A DNA stretch of 64,000 nt. Source: Carposina sasakii. Its lineage: Eukaryota; Arthropoda; Insecta; Lepidoptera; Carposinidae. This document shows, in pieces, positions 55,771 to 64,000 of the stretch. The translations under genes were made by a program, and so were the position numbers. The notes beneath the pieces are model-generated. The model did no database searches. It saw only the letters and a program-made list of their open reading frames with translations, and had not been told where the DNA came from. The stretch covers positions 1,302,001 to 1,366,000 of the forward strand of contig CP053171.1 in assembly GCA_014607495.2 (NCBI GenBank). The letters are read 5' to 3'. Position 1 is the first letter of the stretch. Each line of letters starts with the position of its first letter.

Positions 55771-55945
55771 AGAAAAACAGAATGTGAAGTATGAAGATAG
55801 GTATGCTTAAATTACATTAAGCACTGACTGACAATATTATTACAATTGAAACATACGGCTACTTTATGTTAGCTATAAGTTATTATGCCAATAATAATAT
55901 TCCGAGCTACTTAGTCGACACTTACGACATAGATGCAGTTGATGA

Positions 55946-57451
55946 CTAGTGAAGTTAGTTAAAAAATTATAATGATAAATTAATTGGTTTATATTGGAGC
56001 ATAAAATCATCGTTAAATATTCAACAATAGGAATATATTATATTTAACGGTATCATCACTCTCTGACTTAAATAACATACGATATAGCTACGATCCGGTG
56101 CTATAGAGTTAAAAAAACCTCATCAAAATGTAAATTTTGGCCGAATCGGCCGTGAAATGAATGAGCATTGAAGACAAGCTTATTCTAAATTGAGGCCATT
56201 AAAAACGCGACCGCGCTTAAATATACCTAATCATACCTTTTTCGTGGGGTGGTTAAATATTTTGATCGAAATTTGCGAAAAAAAATGAAAAATTATGAAT
56301 GATCATTTCTGTATAGTATATACAAGTATTTTTTAAATCTCGCACAGTAAAATACTCTAATAAGCACATTACCATTTCTATTTTTCTAATAAAAATCCAT
56401 TATATTAGTTTGAGATCTATACAATATATATTATGTAATTTTCACATACAGATGAACGGTAGATCAAGGACTTTGCATTCGATTTTATCCGATAGATGGC
56501 TCCGCTACATCACTCCCCTTCCACACCGGAGGTCGATATGTCTTCGGCAGCACCCAGCGTGTACTCTCACAAGTATGCATTCGGGTCAGTGAGGCGACCG
56601 GAAAGTGTTGCGACGAGCGTGCAGGCGAGATGCGTTCTAGTCCTTGAGGCGACTGGGAATGTGATGCGGCTGATGTGTTCTGGTCTGCGCATGGAACATG
56701 TCGTGCCGTAATGCTGTTGCGTGCGTGCGTTGCTAACAGGTCCAGGAAGCTGTCATGGTGACTTCTTATGAATCTGCTGGCGAGCGGCTGCTACTGTCTA
56801 TATCATTCGATCTCTAAACACTCAGGGCTTAAAATATGACAGAGACTAGTAATACTAACTTTAATTTTAGTTACTAGTCAAATAACTGAAATTCAACAAA
56901 CATCCAAACTTCTCTATTATTAGTACTACACTTTTCACGAAATGAAACAAGTTTGAAAATAAACTAACTCCTAACAGTAGCTGTCGTGCTTATCTCTCGT
57001 AGAATAGTTGGACACAATCATGAGATCTCAACTTTTAGCACGAGATAGACTAAAATGAAATAGACAGTCAAATATGTGTAAAATGTGTTTAACTGTTTAC
57101 ACAATAAGAAACATCTCTCACCACCGTCTTTGCTACGGCCCAATGCACTACTTTTAAAAGACCGTGGGTCTTTTAAATCCGGTGATTTGTTATTATAAAT
57201 ATATTTTCAAAAGAAAAACTTAATTTTGCCCTCATACCTAAGTGAAGTTCATGAATGAACTGAAAGGAAATCTGAAGCAACGTTACAAAAAAAAATTCTC
57301 GGCGGCTCAAGGGCGACTCCATCATCAAAGCCTAGTTTTACAATACCATACATACCAAAGTCCTCTGCAAAAAGCCTAAATACAGACTACCCGTGCAAAT
57401 TATATTTGAGTATTTCTCTCGATTCTTCAAAGATTTGATCATCTAATCTTA
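55946..57451. other. Unassigned sequence
   Basis: Includes a somewhat GC-richer patch (56500-56770) with two overlapping frames (56410-56592 and 56496-56711) lacking motifs. No gene is supported. Confidence 0.35.
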
Positions 57452-57589
57452 TCTACACTAATATTATAAAGAGGAAAACTTTGTTTGTTTGGTTGTAATG
57501 AATAGGCTCAAAAACTACTGGACCGATTTTAAAAATTCTTTCACCGTTAGAATCCTTATAGGACCTGGATGAACATAGGCTATAAGAAT

Positions 57590-57649
57590 TTCCCGATATT
57601 CCCACGGGAAGGCGACAAACGGGAATTCTATATTTTTTACGAAAACCAC
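57590..57649 (+). repeat. Tandem unit interrupted by the Gypsy element, left part
   Basis: CCCGATATTCCCACGGGAAG, GCGACAAACGGGAATTC and TTTTTTACGAAAACCAC are the second half of the unit that continues at 62287. Confidence 0.75.
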
Positions 57650-58188
57650 TTTAGTGGTGATGGTGTTTGAGGTCACTAGGTAGGTTGTGGCGGCGTGAAG
57701 GAAACTTCAGCTTCAGCAGTATATGGATATATTGCCACAACACATAAAGTCAGAATAGAAGGAGAGAATAGTGAAAGTACAGAAAGACAGAAGAAGATAT
57801 ACGAGCACGAAAGTACATAGGTATATACACAACACATAGACATATAAATAGGCCACCAGTGGCGTAGCGGCACTCGCGTATGTGGGTCGTTGCGGTACAG
57901 GGTGGCGTGGACTCTGCGTCACAGTCCTCGGACGACTGGAGGTACCAGCGCATGGGCAGCGTGGTGTGGCGCGATCACGTTCGGCGCCGTCAGCAGTTTT
58001 GCTGAACTACGGATATCGCGCGGCGTTGCTTGTGCGTTAAATATAGTGTTGCGAATGTATGACTATGATGTGTGTAATGCTTGTCTTCTTGTAGGTGTAC
58101 ATATATATGAAATATAGTGTATCTGTTTAGTATTAATAAATATAAATACACATATAGATATATATAAATATGTATCAGGTCACCTACA
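57650..58188 (-). repeat. 3' LTR of the Gypsy element
   Basis: 539 bp. By eye it differs from the 5' LTR by a 3-bp indel near 57661 and one T/C change near 57889. On the minus strand it starts TGTAGGTGACCTGATACATA. TSD ACCAC lies at 57645-57649. Small open frames inside it are duplicated in the other LTR and are not genes. Confidence 0.93.
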
Positions 58189-58189
58189 G

Positions 58190-58206
58190 TACTCCCTTCC
58201 AGAGAC
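58190..58206 (-). other. Polypurine tract
   Basis: On the minus strand GTCTCTGGAAGGGAGTAC precedes the 3' LTR. This is the expected position and composition for the plus-strand DNA primer. Confidence 0.65.
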
Positions 58207-58211
58207 CGAGT

Positions 58212-61200
58212 CTACGGGCGATAGTATTCTGGGAAGTGAACTCGCCTTCCCGATCGCGTTACCCGCACAGGTGGTGGATGGTCTGGTTGTGGTGGTCGGT
58301 CAGGAGGATCAGTACCGCCGCGTGGCGGTAGAGGTACGGCATTGTCAGTCAGTATATAGGCTGGTTTCAACCGATCTATACTGACTGTCACGTCCTTACC
58401 CCTGACGCGTATTTTAAAGTGCTTGGCACTTCGGCACAAAACTTCGTGTGGGCCTGTGTAGGCCGGTTGGAGAGAACCACGTAGCGCGTCTTCCCTAAGG
58501 AATACGTGGCTACATGTGGTGAGGTCCTTAAACACGAAGGTTTTGTGTCTCGAGTGGTGCTGGGTTGGGACCGGACGTATCTTCTCGGCAAAGGACTTGA
58601 GACGTGCTGAGAATTCGGTGATGTCGGTGGTGTAGCCTGTGAGGTTATGGCCGAAGAATTCGCCAGGTAGGCGGAGTGGCTCACCGTACACCAGTTCAGC
58701 CGAAGAAGTCTTCAAGTCCTCCTTGATGGAGGTTCGTATGCCGAGAAGAACGAGAGGTAACGTCTCGGTCCAGTTCGCGTCAGCATGGCAGGTAATGGCT
58801 GCCTTTAGTTGGCGGTGAAAACGCTCAACCAAGCCGTTGCACTGTGGGTGGTAAGCCGTTGTCCTTCGGTGATCGAAACCGATGGACTTGGACAGTTGCT
58901 GGAACAGCGCTGATTGGAACTGTCCTCCGCGGTCGGTAACGATCTCGGAAGGACATCCATAGCGCGACACCCAACAGGAAAGGAACGCTTTTGCTACCGT
59001 TTCGGCTGTAATATCGGTAAGTGGTACAGCTTCCGGCCATCGCGTGAAGCGATCGACGGCTGTAAGGCAATACCGATATTCACCATCTGGCGGCAGAGGG
59101 CCGATCAGGTCTAAATGGACATGTTTGAATCGCGCCGAAGGTAAATCATGCGTACCTAAAGGTGACGCGACGTGCCTGTTTACCTTCGTGCGCTGGCAGG
59201 CCAAACATGCCTTAGCCCATTCACGGCAGTCCTTGCGCATCAGAGGCCACACAAAGCGTTCTGCAACGAGCTTGGATGTGGCGTTTGCGCCTGGGTGGCA
59301 AAGCGAATGCAGGCAGTTATATACCTGCTGACGCAGTTCTTGCGGGACGAAGGGCCTGGGAGTCGGCGTACTGACGTCGCAGTACAAAGCAGTACGACTT
59401 CCAGGAACATTCGTCTTGATGAGGCGAAGAGAGGACTCACCCCGGAGACACGCTGTAAGGTCTGGATCTGTAGCTTGCATTTTGGCCATCACTTCAAGAT
59501 CGACAGGCATCTGCAGTTCGTTCACGCGGGAGAGTGTGTCGGCCACGACGTTACTCTTACCCGAGATGTGGCGAATCTCGGTGGTGAACTGCGAGATGAA
59601 GTCCAGGTGTCTATACTGACGCGGCGAACAGTTATGTTTCCGTTCGTGGAAAGCGTAACAGAGCGGCTTGTGGTCAGTATAGACCGTGAAGTGAGTGGCG
59701 TCTAGCATGTGGCGGAAGTACCTTATGCTCTCGTAGATGGCAAGGAGCTCGCGATCGTACGGTGAGTACTTCGCTTGCGATGGGCTCAACTTGCGCGAGA
59801 AAAATGCTAAAGGCTGCCAAGATCCATCCTTAAGCTGTTGTAGGACTGCACCTATTGCCGTATCAGAGGCATCAGTGACAAGTCCTAACTTAGCTTGCGA
59901 GTCAGGGTGAGCCAATAGAGCAGCGTTGCTCAGGCTCTCTAAGCAATCCCTAAAGGCTTGCAGCGAATTTCCCTCTATGTGGACGGGATGGGAAGCCTTG
60001 ACCGATCCGGTCAGCAAGGCGTTCAGGGGAGCTTGAGTCTGGGCGGCGTTGGGTAAAAATCGGCTGTAAAAATTTACCATGCCGAGAAATCGCCTAAGCT
60101 CCCTGACTGTTTTCGGAATGGGAAATTCCGAAATAGCTCGAACCTTGCTTTCCAGAGGCTTGGTGCCACTTTCCGAAATGGCGTAACCTAGAAAAGTTAC
60201 CTCGGGAGCGCCGAAAACGCACTTACCCGTATTGATGAGTACGCCATAGGTCTGCATACGTGTAAAAAGTTGCCGAAGGTGGTCTTCGTGCTCACGAGCC
60301 GACTTGCTAAAGACCAAAAAGTCGTCGAGGTAAGGGTAAACAAAATCTAGGCCACGCGTCATTTCGTCGACAAACCTCTGTAAAGTTTGACCAGCATTCC
60401 TAAGCCCGAACGTCATAAAGGGGAATTCGTACAAACCGAAAGGGGTGGTGATTGCGGTCTTCGGTATGTCCTCCTTAGCGACCGGTATCTGGTTGTAAGC
60501 CTTAACAAGGTCAATGACCGAAAAGTACTTACAACCGGACAGACTGTGCGAAAAGTCATGTATATGACGGATCGGGTATTTATCCGGGATAGTCCTGGCG
60601 TTGAGTAGGCGGTAGTCGCCGCAAGGACGCCAACCATTGTCCTTTTTGGACGCGAGGTGGAGTGGGGATGCCCACGGACTATCGGACGGACGCGCTGTTC
60701 CGTTCGATAACATGCATTCGATTTCCTGTTTCGCAATTTTTAATTTGTCGGGGGCGAGACGTCGGGGCGAGCATGATACTGGAGGGCCTGGTGAGGTAAT
60801 AATATGGTGTGTAGTATTGTGCTTGACGATACCCGGAGTACCAGCAGGGCGTGTTATTTCCGGATATTCGGACAGAATCGTGTAATACACACTGTTACCT
60901 CCAGTCGGGACTATAATGCTGGACAGAGATAAACTATTCTTACTAGCTAAAGAAGCTACGGTACTGACCTTGGTTAGGCTATCGAAGAGTTTGTGTTTGC
61001 TGACGTCGACGATGAGCCCATAATGTGAAAGAAAATCTACGCCGATTATGGCTTTCGTGACGTCAGCAACCACGAAACGCCATGGGAAGTTACGGCGTAG
61101 GCCCAAGTTTAAATTTAAATTTACGTACCCGTAAGTATCGATAGCCGAACCATTGGCAGCACCGAGCTGATATGACGTTTTTGTACGGCACTCGCGGATC

Positions 61201-61697
61201 GCGGACACTGGGAACACACACACGTCACTTCCGGTGTCTATCAGGTATTCAGTTTGTGATGCACGATCCCTGATGAAGAGGCGACCGGTGGTGGAGCTGC
61301 GGACGTTCTGTGACGTCATCGCCGTGTGTCCGGCGAGTGAGCGTGGTGACGGCTGCACCTGTTTCGCGAAGTCCTGCACCTCGGAAGAATCGGCGTGGGC
61401 GGGGGCGGCTGATGGTATCTGCCGCGCCTTGCGCGGTGATGATGGTCGGCTACGATGATCTCGTCGTAGATTTGTCATTGGTCTAGGTCGCTGTGCGCGC
61501 GCAGTAAGGTCACTCACTATCTTAGTGAGGGCCGCAATTTGACGCGTCAGCACTTCGACCTGTGATAATGGCGATGATGGTGCCGGTGCGACGGTGATGG
61601 GTTGACCGTCGAGATGTTGGTGAGTCGTCCGGGCATGTATAGGAACGGCAGGTTTGCATTCCGCCATTTTGATGTGCGAATTCGTGCGCGTGGTCAT
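58212..61697 (-). CDS. pol: Gypsy Pol polyprotein: protease, RT, RNase H, integrase
   Basis: 1161 codons, open from ATG 61697 to the stop at 58212. Residues 1-130 are a basic, Pro/Ser-rich remnant with [16 protein letters not shown] and no CCHC zinc knuckle or capsid, so gag appears deleted. The aspartic protease active site is LIDTGSD (DTG 154-156). The RT includes [10 protein letters not shown] (D396) and YLDD (456-459). The RNase H carries VTDASD (D609), E650, TDHKPL (D675) and VADTLSR (D720). The integrase zinc finger is H797, H801, C831, C834. The DDE core is D863, D922, E958, with D-35-E spacing. A GPY/F-like module ([17 protein letters not shown]) lies near 1080-1114. The product would process itself, copy RNA into DNA and integrate it. 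All catalytic residues are present, but capsid would have to be supplied by another copy. There is no envelope gene. Confidence 0.93.
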   Translation of the reverse strand: MTTRTNSHIKMAECKPAVPIHARTTHQHLDGQPITVAPAPSSPLSQVEVLTRQIAALTKIVSDLTARAQRPRPMTNLRRDHRSRPSSPRKARQIPSAAPAHADSSEVQDFAKQVQPSPRSLAGHTAMTSQNVRSSTTGRLFIRDRASQTEYLIDTGSDVCVFPVSAIRECRTKTSYQLGAANGSAIDTYGYVNLNLNLGLRRNFPWRFVVADVTKAIIGVDFLSHYGLIVDVSKHKLFDSLTKVSTVASLASKNSLSLSSIIVPTGGNSVYYTILSEYPEITRPAGTPGIVKHNTTHHIITSPGPPVSCSPRRLAPDKLKIAKQEIECMLSNGTARPSDSPWASPLHLASKKDNGWRPCGDYRLLNARTIPDKYPIRHIHDFSHSLSGCKYFSVIDLVKAYNQIPVAKEDIPKTAITTPFGLYEFPFMTFGLRNAGQTLQRFVDEMTRGLDFVYPYLDDFLVFSKSAREHEDHLRQLFTRMQTYGVLINTGKCVFGAPEVTFLGYAISESGTKPLESKVRAISEFPIPKTVRELRRFLGMVNFYSRFLPNAAQTQAPLNALLTGSVKASHPVHIEGNSLQAFRDCLESLSNAALLAHPDSQAKLGLVTDASDTAIGAVLQQLKDGSWQPLAFFSRKLSPSQAKYSPYDRELLAIYESIRYFRHMLDATHFTVYTDHKPLCYAFHERKHNCSPRQYRHLDFISQFTTEIRHISGKSNVVADTLSRVNELQMPVDLEVMAKMQATDPDLTACLRGESSLRLIKTNVPGSRTALYCDVSTPTPRPFVPQELRQQVYNCLHSLCHPGANATSKLVAERFVWPLMRKDCREWAKACLACQRTKVNRHVASPLGTHDLPSARFKHVHLDLIGPLPPDGEYRYCLTAVDRFTRWPEAVPLTDITAETVAKAFLSCWVSRYGCPSEIVTDRGGQFQSALFQQLSKSIGFDHRRTTAYHPQCNGLVERFHRQLKAAITCHADANWTETLPLVLLGIRTSIKEDLKTSSAELVYGEPLRLPGEFFGHNLTGYTTDITEFSARLKSFAEKIRPVPTQHHSRHKTFVFKDLTTCSHVFLREDALRGSLQPAYTGPHEVLCRSAKHFKIRVRGKDVTVSIDRLKPAYILTDNAVPLPPRGGTDPPDRPPQPDHPPPVRVTRSGRRVHFPEYYRP

Positions 61698-61727
61698 GTT
61701 GAAGCACTTTCACTATGTAGTAATGTC

Positions 61728-61750
61728 CGTGTCCTTTGCGGGGTCACCAG
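61728..61750 (-). other. Candidate primer-binding site
   Basis: Minus strand: C then TGGTGACCCCGCAAAGGACA directly after the 5' LTR. A TGG start is required to pair with tRNA CCA ends. The tRNA was not identified. Confidence 0.55.
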
Positions 61751-62286
61751 TTTAGTGGTGATGTTTGAGGTCACTAGGTAGGTTGTGGCGGCGTGAAGGA
61801 AACTTCAGCTTCAGCAGTATATGGATATATTGCCACAACACATAAAGTCAGAATAGAAGGAGAGAATAGTGAAAGTACAGAAAGACAGAAGAAGATATAC
61901 GAGCACGAAAGTACATAGGTATATACACAACACATAGACATATAAATAGGCCACCAGTGGCGTAGCGGCACTCGCGTATGTGGGTCGTCGCGGTACAGGG
62001 TGGCGTGGACTCTGCGTCACAGTCCTCGGACGACTGGAGGTACCAGCGCATGGGCAGCGTGGTGTGGCGCGATCACGTTCGGCGCCGTCAGCAGTTTTGC
62101 TGAACTACGGATATCGCGCGGCGTTGCTTGTGCGTTAAATATAGTGTTGCGAATGTATGACTATGATGTGTGTAATGCTTGTCTTCTTGTAGGTGTACAT
62201 ATATATGAAATATAGTGTATCTGTTTAGTATTAATAAATATAAATACACATATAGATATATATAAATATGTATCAGGTCACCTACA
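61751..62286 (-). repeat. 5' LTR of the Gypsy element
   Basis: 536 bp, matching 57650-58188 almost perfectly. TSD ACCAC follows at 62287-62291. Its minus-strand start is AT-rich (TATTTATATATATCTATATG), consistent with a promoter region. Confidence 0.93.
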
Positions 62287-62876
62287 ACCACTATACATAT
62301 GAAGCTGAAATCGGGCATATATGTTCATTGGGGAGAGCAAGGGAGGACTAAAAACGGATTTCCCGAAATTCCCACGGGAAGGGGACAAACGGGAATTCAT
62401 AATTTTTACGAAAACCGCTATACATATTAAGCTGAAATTGGGCATAGATGTTCATTAGGGACTGCAAGTAAGCACTAAGGACGAATTTCCCGAAATTCCC
62501 ACGGGAAGGGGGCCAACGGGAATTAATTATTTTTTATGAAAACGGTTACACATATGAATCTTAAGTTGGGCATATTTGTTTATTTGGGACCCCGAGGAAG
62601 CACTAGGAACGGATTTCTCGAAACTCCCACGGGAAGGGGACAAACGGGAATTCATTTTTTTACGACAAGCGCGATACATATGAATTCGAAATTAGACCTG
62701 TACGTTCATTAGGGACTGCGAGGGAGCGCTAAGAACGAATTTCCCGAAATTCCCACGGGAAGGGGACTAACGGGAATTCAATTTTTTTACAAAAACCGCT
62801 GTACATGTGAAGCTAAAATCGGAGACTGCGGGGAAGCACTAAGAATTGATTTCCCGAAATTCCCACGGGAAGGGAC
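62287..62876 (+). repeat. Tandem array, about 126-bp units, 4.7 copies
   Basis: Units begin near 62287, 62413, 62541, 62667 and 62792. Each carries TTCCCGAAATTCCCACGGGA, AACGGGAATT and a T-rich stretch followed by a TACATATGAA-like motif. The last unit is cut at the junction with the Helitron-like 3' half at 62876. Units differ by 10-20 percent by eye. Confidence 0.85.
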
Positions 62877-63068
62877 TGTCTGTGCGTTTGTGCACGCTAA
62901 TCTCAGGAACGGCTTAACCGATTTCGGTGCAGTTTTCAGGAATATATTGTGACAGGTCCCACTTAACATATAGGCTACTTTTTATCCCGGGAAAATGTTT
63001 TTATCCCGGATAATTTCGACATTTTTTTTTCTGTAGTCCACGCGGACGGAGTCGCGGGCGTCCACTAG

Positions 63069-63254
63069 TGTTTTATATAGAACTAACCAAGATGCTTAAT
63101 ATAAGTAAAAAAACAGATTACAATATGAGGATTGCCCTCAATTTCTCCAGAATATCATCATCAGTCATCAGTCTTCAAGAACACAGCAATATATTTATGG
63201 AGATTTGGCTAGTGTATAGCTATCGGGATGAAAAATAACGTTGCCAATATGTAA
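63069..63254. other. Unassigned sequence
   Basis: No feature recognised. Confidence 0.3.
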
Positions 63255-63405
63255 TTTAGAAAAGAGATGGTAAAATTCGTCATCCGAGTAATCGACCCGG
63301 TAGTTCAGTGGTTAGAGCGGCTGGCACGGTTTGCAGTGGTTGTGGGTTCGATTCCCACTCGGGTGAAGATTTTTTTCCATTTCTTTATTAATAATTTTAT
63401 AATAT
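63255..63405 (+). repeat. tRNA-like-headed repeat D, best copy
   Basis: 63293-63366 has D arm (GTTCAGTGGTTAGAGC) and T arm (GTGGGTTCGATTCCCAC) of tRNA type, but its acceptor halves mismatch. Upstream GATGGTAAAATTCGTCATCC and downstream GAAGATTTTTTTCCATTTCT are shared with 28350 and 30380. It is therefore a member of a dispersed family rather than a unique tRNA gene. Confidence 0.65.
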
Positions 63406-63812
63406 TTATGTATGTAAGTATGAACAATAATAAAGAAGAATAAGAAATTCGATTGGATATACAGCATCTTTACGCCCACCTAATTACCACGTCTATGTTT
63501 AGTTAGGGGTACAAATAATCTAAGAGATATTAGAGTGGATTATCTGTTACTAATTGATCCCCGTCTACGTTTAAATCATAACTTAAATTGTTAACTTTTT
63601 GCTCCACAAAACTTTGCTTTGACAAAGAATAAAATATTGTACCGAGAGCCATTTAATTTTACATAAAACTGGACCTCTTTGTACTAGTATTCTTCTACAG
63701 GCAATATAATTTTTACGAGAATATTAACATTTTTAGATATTTGTTACAACTTCACGTAACAAGTACTTACCAAATTTTTTAAAAATAATTTACGTAGGTA
63801 TAGCTTATACAC
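63406..63812. other. Unassigned AT-rich sequence
   Basis: No feature recognised. Confidence 0.3.
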
Positions 63813-63936
63813 CAGTGGGGTAAGCACGAACCTTTTTACGCGGCGTAACGCTGGCGACTCGCTAGCAAAATCTATGTGATTTGACAGTTGGACGATAGCG
63901 TTACGGACTATCGAGAGGTTCGTGCTTACTCCTCTG
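63813..63936. mobile_element. 124-bp MITE with 21-bp inverted ends
   Basis: CAGTGGGGTAAGCACGAACC T and AGGTTCGTGCTTACTCCTCT G are inverted with 2 mismatches. The inner GGCGTAACGCTGGCGA / GATAGCGTTACG also pair. No clear target duplication is seen. Confidence 0.65.
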
Positions 63937-64000
63937 AGTATAACTTAGTCTAAGTTTTAAGCAGTCGCTAATACAACCATAATATCTCCTCTTTCTTTCC

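Larger units (their letters stand above)
57650..62286 (-). mobile_element. Ty3/Gypsy LTR retrotransposon, about 4.6 kb, gag-deficient
   Basis: LTRs of 539 and 536 bp flank one long minus-strand frame. The 5-bp target duplication ACCAC lies at 57645-57649 and 62287-62291. The internal region has a purine-rich tract (CTGGAAGGGAG on the minus strand) directly before the 3' LTR, and TGGTGACCCCGC one base after the 5' LTR as a candidate primer-binding site. Domain order PR-RT-RNaseH-IN is the Ty3/Gypsy order. Near-identical LTRs point to a recent insertion. The GC content is well above that of its surroundings. Confidence 0.93.
57452..63068 (+). mobile_element. Composite Helitron-like element hosting a tandem array and a Gypsy insertion
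   Basis: The 5' end A|TCTACACTAATATTATAAAG lies at 57452. An internal block (AATAGGCTCAAAAACTACTG, CGATTTTAAAAATTCTTTCA) leads to CCCGATATTCCCACGGGAAG, the first partial tandem unit. The Gypsy element splits the array at 57650-62286, and the array continues to 62876. It then joins, at GGGACTGTCTGTGCG, the 3' half of the first Helitron-like family and ends CTAG|T at 63068. Without the Gypsy the element would be roughly 980 bp. The 5' and 3' halves resemble different families, so recombination or nesting is possible. Confidence 0.6.

Noticed and set aside
57676..58117. Small frames inside the LTR, repeated at 61774-62215
   Set aside because: Identical frames recur because the LTR is duplicated. 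Nothing suggests translation.
59172..59705. 177-codon frame antisense to pol
   Set aside because: It is antisense to the integrase/RNase H coding sequence of the Gypsy element; no independent motif.
58212..61697. Possible envelope gene making this an errantivirus
   Set aside because: The single frame ends shortly after integrase and the 3' LTR follows within about 24 bp, so there is no room for an envelope gene.
62287..62876. Regularly spaced repeats resembling a CRISPR array
   Set aside because: The units are 126 bp, contiguous and mutually diverged, with no unique spacers, and the genome is eukaryotic. It is a minisatellite-type tandem array.

Overview
This is a repeat-dominated stretch of eukaryotic nuclear DNA, most probably from a moth or butterfly. 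It is AT-rich, has no operons or ribosome-binding sites, and carries spliced-gene signals. I recognise no host protein-coding gene. The lepidopteran assignment is an inference from the repeat landscape: RTE-like LINEs ending in GEAYVQQWTAIG, Helitron-type ends with CTAGT termini, tRNA-headed SINEs and many TA- and TAA-flanked MITEs. The species cannot be told.

Layout. 1-20.9 kb is a mosaic of small elements. It includes a Helitron-type end with a TIR element nested in it (1.66-2.15 kb), a 2.4-kb TIR element with TAA duplications that contains a row of smaller MITEs (3.08-5.51 kb), a large foldback (6.8-7.5 kb), RTE-like LINE pieces (8.0, 10.5, 14.1-14.9 kb), and fragments of two other LINE families (19.1 and 20.7 kb). 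21.06-25.73 kb is a nearly complete DNA transposon: 34-bp perfect terminal inverted repeats, a 4-bp AGTA target duplication, a probable 5'UTR intron, and a transposase with a D-D-E-like triad broken by one frameshift. 26-57 kb is again scattered SINEs, MITEs, two hAT-type MITEs with perfect 8-bp duplications, LINE 3' ends and a foldback with a 5-bp duplication. 57.45-63.07 kb is a composite Helitron-like element with an array of about 126-bp tandem units. A Ty3/Gypsy LTR retrotransposon (57.65-62.29 kb, minus strand) is inserted inside that array.

The Gypsy element has nearly identical LTRs, a perfect 5-bp target duplication and an open 1161-residue reading frame with protease, reverse transcriptase, RNase H and integrase. 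It lacks a recognisable capsid and zinc knuckle, so it looks recent but non-autonomous. The best candidate for a little-described system is the 21-25.7 kb transposon. All family groupings come from reading the sequence by eye, and repeat boundaries are approximate unless a target-site duplication is stated.
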